Part shown: positions 1-8,886 of the stretch, one piece after another | Position numbering within the stretch: the first letter of the stretch is position 1 | How the letters are laid out: each line of letters starts with the position of its first letter | Source: Saccharothrix ecbatanensis | GTDB lineage: Bacteria; Actinomycetota; Actinomycetes; Mycobacteriales; Pseudonocardiaceae | Direction of reading: 5' to 3' | Length of the DNA: 64,000 nt | NCBI RefSeq assembly: GCF_014205015.1 | Contig: NZ_JACHMO010000001.1 | Coordinates: 1,798,001-1,862,000 of the forward strand | Notes under the pieces: model-generated | Databases searched by the model: none | Told to the model about the DNA's origin: nothing | The model's input: only the letters and a program-made list of their open reading frames with translations | Made by a program: the position numbers and the translations under genes

Positions 1-2
1 CC

Positions 3-224
3 GGCGCGCTCAACGTCGTGGTCTGCGCGCTGGCCATCGACGCGGGCGCGGTCCCGCCGACGCTCAACCTGGACCGGCCGGACCCGGACTGCGACTTCGA
101 CTGGGTCGCGGGTCAAGCCCGCCAGTTGCGAGTGCGCAACGCCATCGCGATCGGCCGGGGCCTGGAAGGCCAGCAGGTCGCGGTCGCGCTGGGCGCCCCG
201 GGTGAAACGAGAGGAGCTTCGTGA
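3..224 (+). CDS. Ketosynthase C-terminus, chain-length-factor-like (partial)
   Basis: Only the last 73 codons of a beta-ketoacyl synthase are present; the gene enters from the left edge. The segment PPTLNLDRPDPDCDFDW is the usual C-terminal ketosynthase sequence. The following stretch, where active enzymes have the NSFGFGG loop, reads NAIAIGRGLEGQQ. That resembles chain length factors (KS-beta) rather than condensing KS-alpha subunits. The stop overlaps the start region of the next gene, so the two are translationally coupled. An active KS-alpha probably lies just outside the window, which is inference. Confident as a ketosynthase family end, moderate on the KS-beta assignment. Confidence 0.75.
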   Translation, partial: GALNVVVCALAIDAGAVPPTLNLDRPDPDCDFDWVAGQARQLRVRNAIAIGRGLEGQQVAVALGAPGETRGAS

Positions 225-2530
225 TGACGGAGACGGAGACGGTCCGGGTCGCCATCGTCGCGGTCGGCGCGGTCACCGCGCACGGACCCGCCGCGGCCGA
301 CCTCTGGGCGGGCGCGGTGGCCGGACGGGTCGCCATCCGGCCGGTGCAGCACCTGCCGATGGACGGGCTCAGCACCAAGATCGCCGGCGAGGTCGAGACG
401 GTGCCCGACCCCCGCCGCCGCTACCCGCGACCGGACGGGTTCACCGAGCGCGCGTTGGACCTGGCACTGGCCGCGGCCGATGAGGCGCTGGCCGGTCTGC
501 CCGCCCGGCTGATCGACCCGGACCGGTTCGGGGTCGTGCTCGGCACCTGCAACGCGGGCCTGCTGTCCGGCCGGGAATGGCTTCGCGTCGACACCGAGGG
601 CGGCACCCCCGACCCGAAGCTGGCCGACCTGGTCACCCCCCAGGCCCTCGCCGAGGCGCTGGCCGCCGACTTCGGGCTGCGCGGTCCCGTGCTGGCGGTC
701 AACACCGCGTGCGCGTCCGGCGCCAACGCCATCGGCATGGCCGCGGACCTGGTCCGCACCGGCCGTGCGGACGCCATGCTGGCCGGCGGCACCGACGCGT
801 TGTCCGATGTGGTGCTGGCCGGGTTCAACTCGCTGGAGTCGCTCTCAGCCGAGCCCGCCGCGCCCTACTCGGGCAACCGGTCCGGGCTCTCCCTCGGTGA
901 AGGCAGCGGGCTGGTCCTCCTGGTCGGCGCCGAGTTGGCAGAACGGCTCGGCCTGACCTGCCTGGCCGAGGTCGCCGGATACGGCTTGTCCTCGGACGGC
1001 TACGACGCCACCGCGCCCCGGCCGGACGGCTCCGGTGCGGCCAACGCCATCCGGGACGCGCTGCGGCAGGGCGGCATCGAGCCCGCCGACGTCGGCTACG
1101 TCAACGGACACGGCACCGGCACCCCGAAGAACGACCCGGCCGAGACCAAGGCGATCCGGCTCGCGCTCGGCGACGCCGCTGACGGTGTGCTGGTCAGCAG
1201 CACCAAGTCGATGGTCGGGCACCTGCTCGGCGCGGCGGGTGCGGTCGAGGGGATCGTCACCGCGCACGCGGTCGCCCAAGGGCTGGCGCCACCGACCGCC
1301 GGCTACCTGACCGCCGACCCGGAGTGCGACCTGGACTACCTGCCGAACGGGGCCGGCTCGTTCGACCGGCCGTTCGCGCTGAGCAACAACTTCGCCTTCG
1401 CCGGGGCCAACGCGGCCCTGCTGCTGGCCAGGCCGGGCACCTCGTACACCCGTCCGGTCCGGGACACCGACGACGTGGTGATCACCGGCGTGTCCGCGCT
1501 GACCCCGGCGGGGCACGGCATCGACGCCGCGGCGGCGGCTGTGCTGGCGGGCATCCCGGTCGGCGACGCCGAACACGGGATGCTGCTCGGCCGGGTGGCG
1601 GTCGATCCAGAGCCTTACCTCACCCGCAAACAGCGCCGCAGGATGGACCGGCTCGGCGTGCTCAGCGTGATCTCGGCTGCCGACGCGCTCCGGGCCGCCG
1701 GGATCGAACCGGGTACGCCGCAGGCCGCCGAGGTCGGCGTGCTGTTCGGCACCGGGACCGGGCCGATGGAGGCCATGCGGAAGTTCGTCGTGCCGCTGCT
1801 GGCCGACGGGCCCGCCGCGGCCGATCCCGGCGTCTTCCCCAACACCGTCTACAACCAGGCGGCGGGCCAGGTCGCGATGCACCTGGGCCTGTACGGGCCG
1901 ACCTCGACTCTGTCGGTCGGGCACGCCACCGGCGCGGCCTGCGTCGGCTACGCGGCCGACCTGATCGCGGATCGACACGTCCAGGCCATGGTGGTGACCG
2001 TGACCGACACGCTGACCGACGAGGTGGTCCGCGCTTACGACGCCCAGGGCGCCTTGGGCGGGGATGACGCCTTCGCGCTCGCCGAGGGCAGCGTCGCGCT
2101 CGTGCTGGAGAGCCGCGCGTCCGCTGCCGCCCGTGGCGCCACGGTGCTCGGCACGGTCCTCGGACACGGCAACGCCTCCGACGCGAGCCGCAGCAGGCGC
2201 TGGGACGCGCGTGGCCGCGGCATGGAGCGGGCGATGACCGCCGCGCTGGCCGACGCGGGCCTCGCCCCGACGCAGATCGAGCAGGTGTGGTTGGCCGCCG
2301 CCGGGCTCACCGCGGCCGACCGGCCGGAGTCGCTCGCCGTCGACCGGCTGTTCGGACCCGCCGGCCCGGCCCGGCACGCCCCCAAGCGAGTGCTCGGCGA
2401 ACCCATGGGCGTCGGGCCCGCGCTGTCCCTCGCGCTCGCCGTGCACGGCAGCGGTGGCCCGGTGCTCGTCAACGGCTCGTCGCTGGGTGGCACGCACCAT
2501 TGCCTGGTAGCAGGAAGGAACAAGGAATGA
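224..2530 (+). CDS. Double ketosynthase: active KS fused to degenerate KS/CLF-like domain
   Basis: 768 residues, about twice the ketosynthase length, with two thiolase folds in tandem. Domain 1 (about 1-405) has the nucleophile loop NTACASG (Cys about 163), GHGTGTPKND, STKSMVGHLLGAAGA and the closing loop NNFAFAGANA, so a full Cys-His-His set. Domain 2 (about 415-768) aligns as a ketosynthase, but the nucleophile loop reads SVGHATGAAC: the Cys position is His567. The second His motif becomes KRVLGEPMGVGPA. It therefore looks like a covalently linked chain length factor or decarboxylase-like partner. ATG 224 follows GAGGAG at 211-216; GTG 221 is an alternative. The stop overlaps the reductase start (ATGA). 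Confidence 0.88.
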   Translation: MTETETVRVAIVAVGAVTAHGPAAADLWAGAVAGRVAIRPVQHLPMDGLSTKIAGEVETVPDPRRRYPRPDGFTERALDLALAAADEALAGLPARLIDPDRFGVVLGTCNAGLLSGREWLRVDTEGGTPDPKLADLVTPQALAEALAADFGLRGPVLAVNTACASGANAIGMAADLVRTGRADAMLAGGTDALSDVVLAGFNSLESLSAEPAAPYSGNRSGLSLGEGSGLVLLVGAELAERLGLTCLAEVAGYGLSSDGYDATAPRPDGSGAANAIRDALRQGGIEPADVGYVNGHGTGTPKNDPAETKAIRLALGDAADGVLVSSTKSMVGHLLGAAGAVEGIVTAHAVAQGLAPPTAGYLTADPECDLDYLPNGAGSFDRPFALSNNFAFAGANAALLLARPGTSYTRPVRDTDDVVITGVSALTPAGHGIDAAAAAVLAGIPVGDAEHGMLLGRVAVDPEPYLTRKQRRRMDRLGVLSVISAADALRAAGIEPGTPQAAEVGVLFGTGTGPMEAMRKFVVPLLADGPAAADPGVFPNTVYNQAAGQVAMHLGLYGPTSTLSVGHATGAACVGYAADLIADRHVQAMVVTVTDTLTDEVVRAYDAQGALGGDDAFALAEGSVALVLESRASAAARGATVLGTVLGHGNASDASRSRRWDARGRGMERAMTAALADAGLAPTQIEQVWLAAAGLTAADRPESLAVDRLFGPAGPARHAPKRVLGEPMGVGPALSLALAVHGSGGPVLVNGSSLGGTHHCLVAGRNKE

Positions 2531-3300
2531 AGCTGGCAGACCGGGTCGCGTTGGTGACCGGTGGTTCGAGGGGCATCGGCGCGGCCATCTGCAAGAGGCT
2601 GGCCGCCGACGGCGCCACGGTCGCGGTCAACTACCGCAAGGGGGAGGACGAGGCGGCCAAGACGGTCGCGCAGATCGAGGAAGCGGGCGGGCGGGCGTTC
2701 GCGGTGCGCGGCGACGTGTCCGACTACGACGACGCCGGTCGGCTGGTGCAGCAGGTCATCGAGGAGTGCGGCAGCCTGCACGTGCTGGTCAACAACGCGG
2801 GCATCGCCAAGGACGCGTTGATCTACTCCATGGAGCCGGGCGACTGGATGGAGGTGATGCGGGTCAACTTCGGTGGCGTGTTCAACTGCACCAAGAACGT
2901 CCTGCCGCACTTCATGGCCCGTGGCGACGGCGTGGTGGTGAACGTGTCCTCGGTGATGGGGGAGCGCGGCTGGGTCGGCGAGTCCAACTACGCCGCGTCC
3001 AAGGGCGCGGTGAACGCGTTCACGCGCTGCTGCGCGATGGAGACCGCGCGGTTCGGCATCAGGGTCAACGCGGTCCTGCCGGGCTTCTCGCCGACCGAAC
3101 TGGTGGCCGGGCTCACCGGCGGCGACGCGGGCAAGGGCATCAAGCGGCAGATCCCGCAGCGCCGCTTCGGCGGCACGGAGGAGATCGCCGAGGTCGTCCG
3201 GTTCCTGGCCGGTCCGGAGTCCAGCTACATGACCGGGTCGTTCGTGACCGTCGACGGTGGCGCGATGACCGCGCTCGGGTTGGGCAGGCCCACGTGGTAG
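2527..3300 (+). CDS. 3-oxoacyl-ACP reductase, SDR family (FabG-like)
   Basis: 257 residues, normal length for a classical short-chain dehydrogenase/reductase. It carries the NADP-binding motif TGGSRGIG near the N-terminus, NNAG at about residue 90, and the catalytic Ser (NVSS) followed by YAASK. It should reduce the beta-keto group of ACP-bound intermediates made by the neighbouring ketosynthases. I chose ATG 2527 because it overlaps the stop of the ketosynthase gene (ATGA) and starts exactly at the conserved MKLADRVALVTGG; the reading frame stays open upstream but shows no homology there. It is the last gene before a 175-base gap that holds a probable operator. Confidence 0.92.
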   Translation: MKLADRVALVTGGSRGIGAAICKRLAADGATVAVNYRKGEDEAAKTVAQIEEAGGRAFAVRGDVSDYDDAGRLVQQVIEECGSLHVLVNNAGIAKDALIYSMEPGDWMEVMRVNFGGVFNCTKNVLPHFMARGDGVVVNVSSVMGERGWVGESNYAASKGAVNAFTRCCAMETARFGIRVNAVLPGFSPTELVAGLTGGDAGKGIKRQIPQRRFGGTEEIAEVVRFLAGPESSYMTGSFVTVDGGAMTALGLGRPTW

Positions 3301-3413
3301 CCGCCGGTTCCGACACCGTTCCGGAGTTCCACTGACCCGCGGTTCCACCGACCCGCCGCCGTCCTGGGCCCGGCCGTCCCGAGATTTTGCCGGGGTGGCC
3401 GGGCCCGGGGTGT

Positions 3414-3436
3414 ATCCAGCGCTGATCGGACTGGAT
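3414..3436. promoter_or_regulatory. Inverted repeat ATCCAG-N11-CTGGAT, copy 1
   Basis: A perfect 6-bp inverted repeat with an 11-base spacer lies 40 bases before the desaturase-like gene at 3476. A second copy with the same arms and spacing (ATCCGG-N11-CCGGAT) lies before the ACP gene at 8461. The preceding GT and the following CT are conserved too. This is most simply a shared operator for a cluster-specific regulator. The binding protein is unknown. Confidence 0.6.
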
Positions 3437-3475
3437 CTTTAGTGGTGAGAACAGTTTCCAACCGGACGGACCGAG

Positions 3476-5008
3476 ATGGCTGACGCCCTTCCGCAGGCTT
3501 TGTCCGATCAGTACGACTGCGTCATCGTGGGCAGCGGGCTCGGTGGCCTCGCTGCCGCCGCGTACCTGGCGAAGTTCGGCCGCCGGGTGCTCGTGCTCGA
3601 GCGCGGTGCGGGGATCGGTGGTTATGCCCACCCCTTCGAGCGTGACGGACGCTACTTCGACCCGGCGATCCACGTGGTGCCCGGTGCGGCCGAAGGCGGC
3701 ACCATCGACACACTCCTGAAGTACCTGGGTGTCCGGGACATGTGCGAGTTCGTCGAGTCGGACTCGCTGTACCGGGTGGTGATCGGCGACACCCAGCTCG
3801 ACGCCCCGTTCGGCGCGGCTTCGTTCATCGACGCGCACGTGCAGAAGTTCCCGCACGAGGCGGAGGGCATCCGAGGCTTCTTCGCGCTGTGCGAGAAGTT
3901 CCTGGAGGAAGCGCACCAGGTGCCGGTGCAGCTCTCGGTCAAGGAGCTCGGCGTGGCGGTCGAACGGTTCCCGACGCTGTTCGCCAACCGCACCCGCACG
4001 CTCGACGACGTGGTCAGCCAGTTCATCAAGGATCCCCGCTGCAAGGCGTTCTGCACGGCGGGCTGGCCGTACATGGGCCTGCCGCCGTCGCAGTTGTCCT
4101 TCGAGCTCTTCGCGCGGTTCCTGTTCACCCAGATGCACGGCCTGTACCACTGCAAGGGCGGGTTCCAGCACCTGGTGAAGGCCTTCGTGACCGCGATCGA
4201 ACGGTGTGGCGGGACCATCCTCACCAACAGCCCGGTCACCAGGATCGAGGTGCGCGACGGCCGGGCGATCGGCGTCGAGGTGGCCAAGAGCCCGCATTTC
4301 CCGGCTCCGGTGCTGGTGCGAGCGCCCGTGGTGGTCTCCAACGCGGACGCCACCCACACCTTCGAGGACCTGGTCGGCAAGGAGCACCTGCCGACGCCGT
4401 ACCTGCGGCGGTTGAACTCGCTGCGGCCGTCCATGTCGATGTTCGTCGTGTACGCGGCCAGCACCGTGGACATCGCCGCGATGGGCGGCGCGCACGAGAC
4501 GTTCATCTACGAGGACCACGACATGGACGCCAACTTCGCGGGCTTCGCGGAGGGCCGGGCGCCCGGCACGGTGGTCGTGGTGCCGACGCTGCTCGACCCG
4601 TCGCTCGGGCTGCCGGGGGAGCACCTGGTGACCTCGACGGCGCTCGCGCCGTACGACGCGCCCAAACCGTGGGACGAGCTCAAGCCGATCCTCGAGGACC
4701 GCTACCTGGACCTCATCGAGAAGCTGTACCCGGGTTTCCGGGCCGGGCTGACGTTCGTCTCCAGCGCCACCCCGCACACCATGGAGCGGTTCACCCTCAA
4801 CCGCGCCGGCGCGGCCTACGGCTGGGAGAACACCCCCGCGCAGGCCGGTAGCAAGCGGCTGACGTACACCACGCCGATCGAGGGGCTCTACCTGGCCGGC
4901 CACTGGGCCCAGGCGGCGAGCGCCCTGCGCGTGATCGTCTCCGGCAACCACGTCGCGCAACAGATCTTGCAGTCCGAGGGCGTGAGCGAGGTCGGGCCGG
5001 AGTGGTGA
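3476..5008 (+). CDS. Phytoene desaturase/retinol saturase-like FAD oxidoreductase (CrtI family)
   Basis: 510 residues, the usual CrtI-family size. The N-terminus has the dinucleotide-binding motif VGSGLGGLAAAAYLAK followed by the acidic end of beta-2 (LVLERG) and the GGYAHPFERDGRYFD segment typical of carotenoid desaturases and retinol saturases. The C-terminus has GLYLAGHWAQ, the second FAD contact. The family adds or removes hydrogens on conjugated polyenes. In a ketosynthase/ACP cluster without carotenoid genes, the likely substrate is an ACP-bound or released polyene chain. CrtI-like genes are known in cinnamoyl-lipid type II clusters, where a role in ring formation has been proposed. The exact reaction here is not readable from sequence. 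Confidence 0.85.
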   Translation: MADALPQALSDQYDCVIVGSGLGGLAAAAYLAKFGRRVLVLERGAGIGGYAHPFERDGRYFDPAIHVVPGAAEGGTIDTLLKYLGVRDMCEFVESDSLYRVVIGDTQLDAPFGAASFIDAHVQKFPHEAEGIRGFFALCEKFLEEAHQVPVQLSVKELGVAVERFPTLFANRTRTLDDVVSQFIKDPRCKAFCTAGWPYMGLPPSQLSFELFARFLFTQMHGLYHCKGGFQHLVKAFVTAIERCGGTILTNSPVTRIEVRDGRAIGVEVAKSPHFPAPVLVRAPVVVSNADATHTFEDLVGKEHLPTPYLRRLNSLRPSMSMFVVYAASTVDIAAMGGAHETFIYEDHDMDANFAGFAEGRAPGTVVVVPTLLDPSLGLPGEHLVTSTALAPYDAPKPWDELKPILEDRYLDLIEKLYPGFRAGLTFVSSATPHTMERFTLNRAGAAYGWENTPAQAGSKRLTYTTPIEGLYLAGHWAQAASALRVIVSGNHVAQQILQSEGVSEVGPEW

Positions 5009-5054
5009 CCCGCACCCCAGTGAGCCCGCCGAACCCGCGGAGTGAGGAAGTCAG

Positions 5055-6437
5055 ATGAGCTTGGCGTTTCGTCAGGAAGCACCGGGGCCCAAGGGTTACC
5101 CGGTGGTGGGCACCGGGCCGGACCTGGTCCGGGACCTGGTCGGCACCTTCACCGCGGCCTGGCGCGAGCACGGCGACTTGGTGCAGTTCAAGCTGCCGGG
5201 CAAGCGCAAGATGTTCCTGATCGTGCACCCCGACCACATCAAGCACGTGCTGGAGGACCGGCAGCCGAACTACCCCAAGGACCCGTTGTCGGTGGGCAAG
5301 TTCGAGCCCTTCGTCGGCCAGGGCATGTTCACGTCGAACGGCGAGTTCCACTTCCGCCAGCGGCGGATGGCCCAGCCCGCGTTCAAGGGGTCCCGGATCT
5401 CCGCCTTCGGGCCGGCCATGGTGCAGTCCACCGCGGACCTGATCGAGAGCTGGCGGCCACTGGCCGAGCGGCGCGAGACCATCGACATCACTCCGGAGAT
5501 GATGCGACTCGCGCTGACCATCGTGATGCGAACCCTGTTCAGCACCGACGTAAGCGCGCGAGCGGGCGAGATCGCCCAGGCGGTCCGCACCTGCAACGCG
5601 TACACCAACACCAGGTTGCAGCGGTTCGTGGAGCTGCCCGAAGCGTGGCCGTCCAAGGCGCGCAAGGAGTTCCTCGTCGCGCGGGCGCTGCTGGACAAGT
5701 TCGTCTACGGCCTGATCGCCGACCGCAGGCGCAGCCGCGAGCAGCACGACGACCTGCTGTCGAGGTTCTTGAACGCCAAGGACGAGGGCAGCGGCGCGGG
5801 GATGACCGACAAGCAGTTGCGCGACGAGGTGGTGACGATCTTCCTCGGCGGTTACGAGACCACCGCGCTGTCCCTGGTCTGGGCGTTCTCGCTGACCTCG
5901 CGCTACCCGTCGGTGGAGCAGCGGATCAGGGCGGAGGTCGCCGAGGTGTGCGGTGACCGCGAGCCGTTGGCGTCGGACCTGCCGAAGCTGAAGTACCTGC
6001 GCCAGGTGTTCGCCGAGGTGCTGCGGCTCTACCCGTCGGTGTGGACGCTCTCGCGCACGCCGCTGGAGGACGACGTCATCGGCGGCTACCACATCCCGAA
6101 GGGCTCGCAGGTGTTCATCAGCCCGTACCTGATGCACCGGCACCCCGAGTTCTGGACCAACCCGGAGGGCTTCGACCCGGGCCGGTTCGTCACCAGCGCC
6201 ACCGGCGGCGCGCCGCTGTACGCCTACATCCCGTTCTCACGGGGACCGCGGCTGTGTCCGGGCTCATCGGTCGCGGTGCTGGAGGCGCCCCTGGTGATCG
6301 CCCGGATGTTCCAGGACTACCGGCTGACCCTGGCGCCGGGGCACGTGTGCGAGCCGACCTCCAACGTCTTCCTCTACCCGCGCGGTGGCATGCCGATGCG
6401 GATCGAGCGTGCGGACGCGGTGGCGGGTGTGCGATGA
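5055..6437 (+). CDS. Cytochrome P450
   Basis: 460 residues with all P450 landmarks. The I-helix is FLGGYETTAL (oxygen-binding Glu-Thr), the K-helix ExxR is EVLR in EVLRLYPSVW, and the haem loop FSRGPRLCPG places the thiolate at Cys401. The overall pattern (GGYETT, LRLYP) is closer to fatty-acid type and class II P450s than to small soluble actinobacterial CYP105/107 enzymes. It overlaps the second P450 by ATGA, so the two are probably made together. Electrons could come from the Rieske ferredoxin encoded downstream or from a host ferredoxin. The role is probably oxidation of the polyketide/acyl product; site unknown. Confidence 0.92.
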   Translation: MSLAFRQEAPGPKGYPVVGTGPDLVRDLVGTFTAAWREHGDLVQFKLPGKRKMFLIVHPDHIKHVLEDRQPNYPKDPLSVGKFEPFVGQGMFTSNGEFHFRQRRMAQPAFKGSRISAFGPAMVQSTADLIESWRPLAERRETIDITPEMMRLALTIVMRTLFSTDVSARAGEIAQAVRTCNAYTNTRLQRFVELPEAWPSKARKEFLVARALLDKFVYGLIADRRRSREQHDDLLSRFLNAKDEGSGAGMTDKQLRDEVVTIFLGGYETTALSLVWAFSLTSRYPSVEQRIRAEVAEVCGDREPLASDLPKLKYLRQVFAEVLRLYPSVWTLSRTPLEDDVIGGYHIPKGSQVFISPYLMHRHPEFWTNPEGFDPGRFVTSATGGAPLYAYIPFSRGPRLCPGSSVAVLEAPLVIARMFQDYRLTLAPGHVCEPTSNVFLYPRGGMPMRIERADAVAGVR

Positions 6438-7891
6438 GCGGCTTGCGCCCACTGCCGCCGGGGCCGGCGGGTCACCCGGTGCTGGGGTCGGCCATGGGAT
6501 TCCGGTCGGACCCGATCACCACGTTCCGGAAGGCCTGGCGCGAGTACGGCGACCTGGTCCGGTTCCGCGGCCCGGTGACCGTGTTCCTGGTGGCCAATCC
6601 CGAGTACCTCAAGCACATCCTGGTCGACCACGTCGACATGTACCCGCACCCGGACGACTTCAACCGCAAGATCAGCGTCTCGGTCGGCAAGGGCCTGGTC
6701 ACCTCGGAGGGTGACGTCTGGCGTCAGCAGCGCCGGATGGTCGCGCCGTCGTTCCGCCGGGAGCCGCTCGAACGGTTCGCGAGCGTGATGGCCGACGCGG
6801 CCGAACGCATGCTGGACCGCTGGGCGGCGCTGGCGGCGAGGGGCGAGGGGATCGACGCCCGGTCCGAGACCCAGGAACTGACCCTGGAGATCCTGGCCCG
6901 CTGCCTGTTCCGGGCGGACTGGTCGGCGCAGGCCGCCGAGATGGGTGACGCGGTCGCGGTCCAGCTGGAACACCTCAACCGCAAGCTGATCGCGGTGGTC
7001 GACCTGCCGGAGTCGGTGCCCACGCCGGCCAACCGGCGGTTCGTCAAGGCCAGGGACCTGCTGGACAAGACGGTGTACGCCCTCATCGCGGAACGGCGTG
7101 CGACCCAGGTCGACACCGAGGTGCCGGACCTGCTGTCCATGCTGATGGCGGCGGCCGATCCGGAGACCGGCCACCTGATGACCGACCAGCAGCTGCGCGA
7201 CCAGGTGATGACGCTGTTCGTGGCGGGTCACGAGACCGTCGCGACCACGCTGTCCTGGATCTGCTACCTGATGTCGAAGTACCCGGAGGAGACCGGGCGG
7301 GCCAGGGCCGAGGTGTTCGAGGTCATCGGCGACCGCAAACCGACCAAGGACGACCTGCCGCAGCTGAAGTACCTCAAGCTGTTCATCGCCGAGGCGCTGC
7401 GGTTGTACCCGCCGCTGTGGCAGGTGGCCAGGATGCCGTTGCGGGACGACGTGATCGGCGGCTACCGGGTGCCCGCCGGGTCCTTCATGCTGCTGAGCAC
7501 CTACCTCACGCATCGGCACCCGGACTACTGGGACAACCCGGAGGGGTTCGACCCGGAGCGGTTCGACAAGGAGCGGTCCGCTGGCCGGCCGAGGTTCGCC
7601 TACGTGCCCTATGTCGGCGGTCCCCGCAACTGCGTCGGCCTGGCGTTCGCCAACATGGAGCTGACCATCGTCACCGCGTCGATCCTGCAGCGGTTCCACC
7701 TGGACCTGGTGCCCGGCCACCCGATCGTGATGCAGCCGGACATCTCCTTGCGCGCCAAGCACGGCATCAAGATGACGTTGCGGAAGACCACCGCGCCGAG
7801 CACCGCCGCCCGACTGGCCATTGTGGATGACAAGGAACGGGAGAACAGTGAGTATGTCTGTGAGCACGCACACCGACTCGGCCAAGGCTGA
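6434..7891 (+). CDS. Cytochrome P450, paralogue of the preceding one
   Basis: 485 residues. The I-helix is FVAGHETVATT, the ExxR is EALR in EALRLYPPLW, and the haem loop is YVGGPRNCVG with Cys400 as ligand. The usual Phe at the start of the haem motif is Tyr here. It shares the N-terminal PLPPGPAGHPVLG start and much of its length with the upstream P450, suggesting tandem duplication followed by divergence. ATG 6434 overlaps the previous stop and begins the conserved region; the frame is open far upstream but has no P450 sequence there. The 3' end runs about 40 bases into the start of the SnoaL-like gene. Confidence 0.92.
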   Translation: MSGLRPLPPGPAGHPVLGSAMGFRSDPITTFRKAWREYGDLVRFRGPVTVFLVANPEYLKHILVDHVDMYPHPDDFNRKISVSVGKGLVTSEGDVWRQQRRMVAPSFRREPLERFASVMADAAERMLDRWAALAARGEGIDARSETQELTLEILARCLFRADWSAQAAEMGDAVAVQLEHLNRKLIAVVDLPESVPTPANRRFVKARDLLDKTVYALIAERRATQVDTEVPDLLSMLMAAADPETGHLMTDQQLRDQVMTLFVAGHETVATTLSWICYLMSKYPEETGRARAEVFEVIGDRKPTKDDLPQLKYLKLFIAEALRLYPPLWQVARMPLRDDVIGGYRVPAGSFMLLSTYLTHRHPDYWDNPEGFDPERFDKERSAGRPRFAYVPYVGGPRNCVGLAFANMELTIVTASILQRFHLDLVPGHPIVMQPDISLRAKHGIKMTLRKTTAPSTAARLAIVDDKERENSEYVCEHAHRLGQG

Positions 7892-8384
7892 CACCTACCG
7901 GGAGATGGCCCGCCGCTACATCGAAGAGGTGTGGGACAAGAACAGCGTGGAGACCGAGGAGGAGCTGCTCGCGGACGACTGGACCGACCACATGCCGCTG
8001 CCCGGCTGCCCGACCGGCCGGGCCGGACACCGGCAGGCCGTGCAGATGATGCACGACATGGCCCCGGACATGCGGTTCACCCTCGACGAGATCGTCGTGG
8101 AGGGTGACCTGGTGATCGACCGGTGGACCGCGCGCGGCACGTTCACCGGCAAGCCGATGTACGGGTTCCCGCCCACCGGCAAGAAGTGGACGATGACCGG
8201 ACTCGACCTGCACCGGGTCCGGGACGGCAAGTTCGTCGACCTGTGGCACGAGGAGAGCACGGCCGCGCTGGTCGAGCAGCTCGGCATGGCCCCGGAGCCG
8301 GGCACCAGCGGTCTCGGCATCATCAAGCTGACCGCCCGCAACGTGCTGCACGTGGCCAAGTACAAGATCCGCGGCGGCCGCTGA
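7848..8384 (+). CDS. SnoaL-like ester cyclase family protein
   Basis: About 178 residues, an NTF2-like alpha+beta cone. Family features include an N-terminal helix (YREMARRYIEEVWDK), DDWTDHMPLPG, GPxG-like GRAGHRQAVQMMHDMAPDMRFTLDEI, and the GLDLHRVRDGKFVDLWHEE C-terminal strand. SnoaL relatives catalyse aldol ring closure in aromatic polyketides, but many are hydroxylases, epimerases or of unknown function. A C-terminal tail of about 30 residues follows the fold. I place the start at GTG 7848 after AAGGAACGGGAG; ATG 7854 is equally possible. Its position between the P450 pair and the ACP argues for a post-assembly tailoring or cyclisation role. Confidence 0.82.
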   Translation: MSMSVSTHTDSAKADTYREMARRYIEEVWDKNSVETEEELLADDWTDHMPLPGCPTGRAGHRQAVQMMHDMAPDMRFTLDEIVVEGDLVIDRWTARGTFTGKPMYGFPPTGKKWTMTGLDLHRVRDGKFVDLWHEESTAALVEQLGMAPEPGTSGLGIIKLTARNVLHVAKYKIRGGR

Positions 8385-8395
8385 GCCGAACCTGT

Positions 8396-8418
8396 ATCCG
8401 GCGCCGGTCAGCCCGGAT
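8396..8418. promoter_or_regulatory. Inverted repeat ATCCGG-N11-CCGGAT, copy 2
   Basis: Second copy of the 23-bp inverted repeat found before the gene at 3476, with the same arms and 11-base spacer. It sits 43 bases before the ACP start, in a 76-base gap, and so probably marks an internal promoter. The two copies agree at most positions outside the arms as well, including GTATCC at the left and GGATCT at the right. Confidence 0.6.
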
Positions 8419-8460
8419 CTATTGACGTAGAAGGCAAAGAGTCACATCGGAGGAAAAGCA

Positions 8461-8880
8461 ATGATCAGTCGTGACCAGGTGACCGAGGCCGTCCACTCCT
8501 CGGTCGAAACGGCCCTTGGTGTCGAGGCCGACGAGGTGACCGCCAGTGCCACGCTGCTCGACGACCTGGGCGCCGAGTCGATCGACCTGCTGGACATCCT
8601 GTTCCGCATCGAGCGGGCGATCGGCGTCAAGATCCAGGCCGCGGAGCTGGCCGAGTACGTGCAGGGCGGCATCCCGGACGATGAGTTCGGCGACGTCAAC
8701 GAGATCGTGACGCCCACCGGACTCGCGCAGCTCAAGAAGATCATGCCGCAGATCGACCAGGACGCCCTGGCCGGCAAGCTGGCCGCGGACAAGGTGATGA
8801 GCCTGTTCACCGTGGACAACCTGGTCCAGCTGGTCGCGACCCGGACGGAAGCCGCGGACACCGTGTCCGTCGGCGCGTAG
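8461..8880 (+). CDS. Acyl carrier protein, long form
   Basis: 139 residues against about 80 for a standard ACP. The carrier fold spans about residues 1-85, with the phosphopantetheine site LGAESIDLLDI; the attachment residue is Ser40, with AES in place of the usual ADS/DSL. An extra tail of about 50 residues after the fold (TPTGLAQLKKIMPQIDQD and onward) has a Lys/Gln-rich helix and no second Ser motif, so it is not a second carrier. It should carry the growing chain for the ketosynthases, reductase and malonyltransferase in this cluster. RBS GGAGG lies at 8448-8452. The KASIII homologue starts 6 bases after its stop. Confidence 0.9.
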   Translation: MISRDQVTEAVHSSVETALGVEADEVTASATLLDDLGAESIDLLDILFRIERAIGVKIQAAELAEYVQGGIPDDEFGDVNEIVTPTGLAQLKKIMPQIDQDALAGKLAADKVMSLFTVDNLVQLVATRTEAADTVSVGA

Positions 8881-8886
8881 CCTCCG

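Noticed and set aside
845..2500. Long minus-strand ORF (551 codons) opposite the double ketosynthase
   Set aside because: Arg/Gly/Val/His-rich, no family motif; a high-GC shadow of the real gene, which has full ketosynthase motifs.
8461..8880. Second carrier domain in the long ACP tail
   Set aside because: No second phosphopantetheine Ser motif in residues 85-139.
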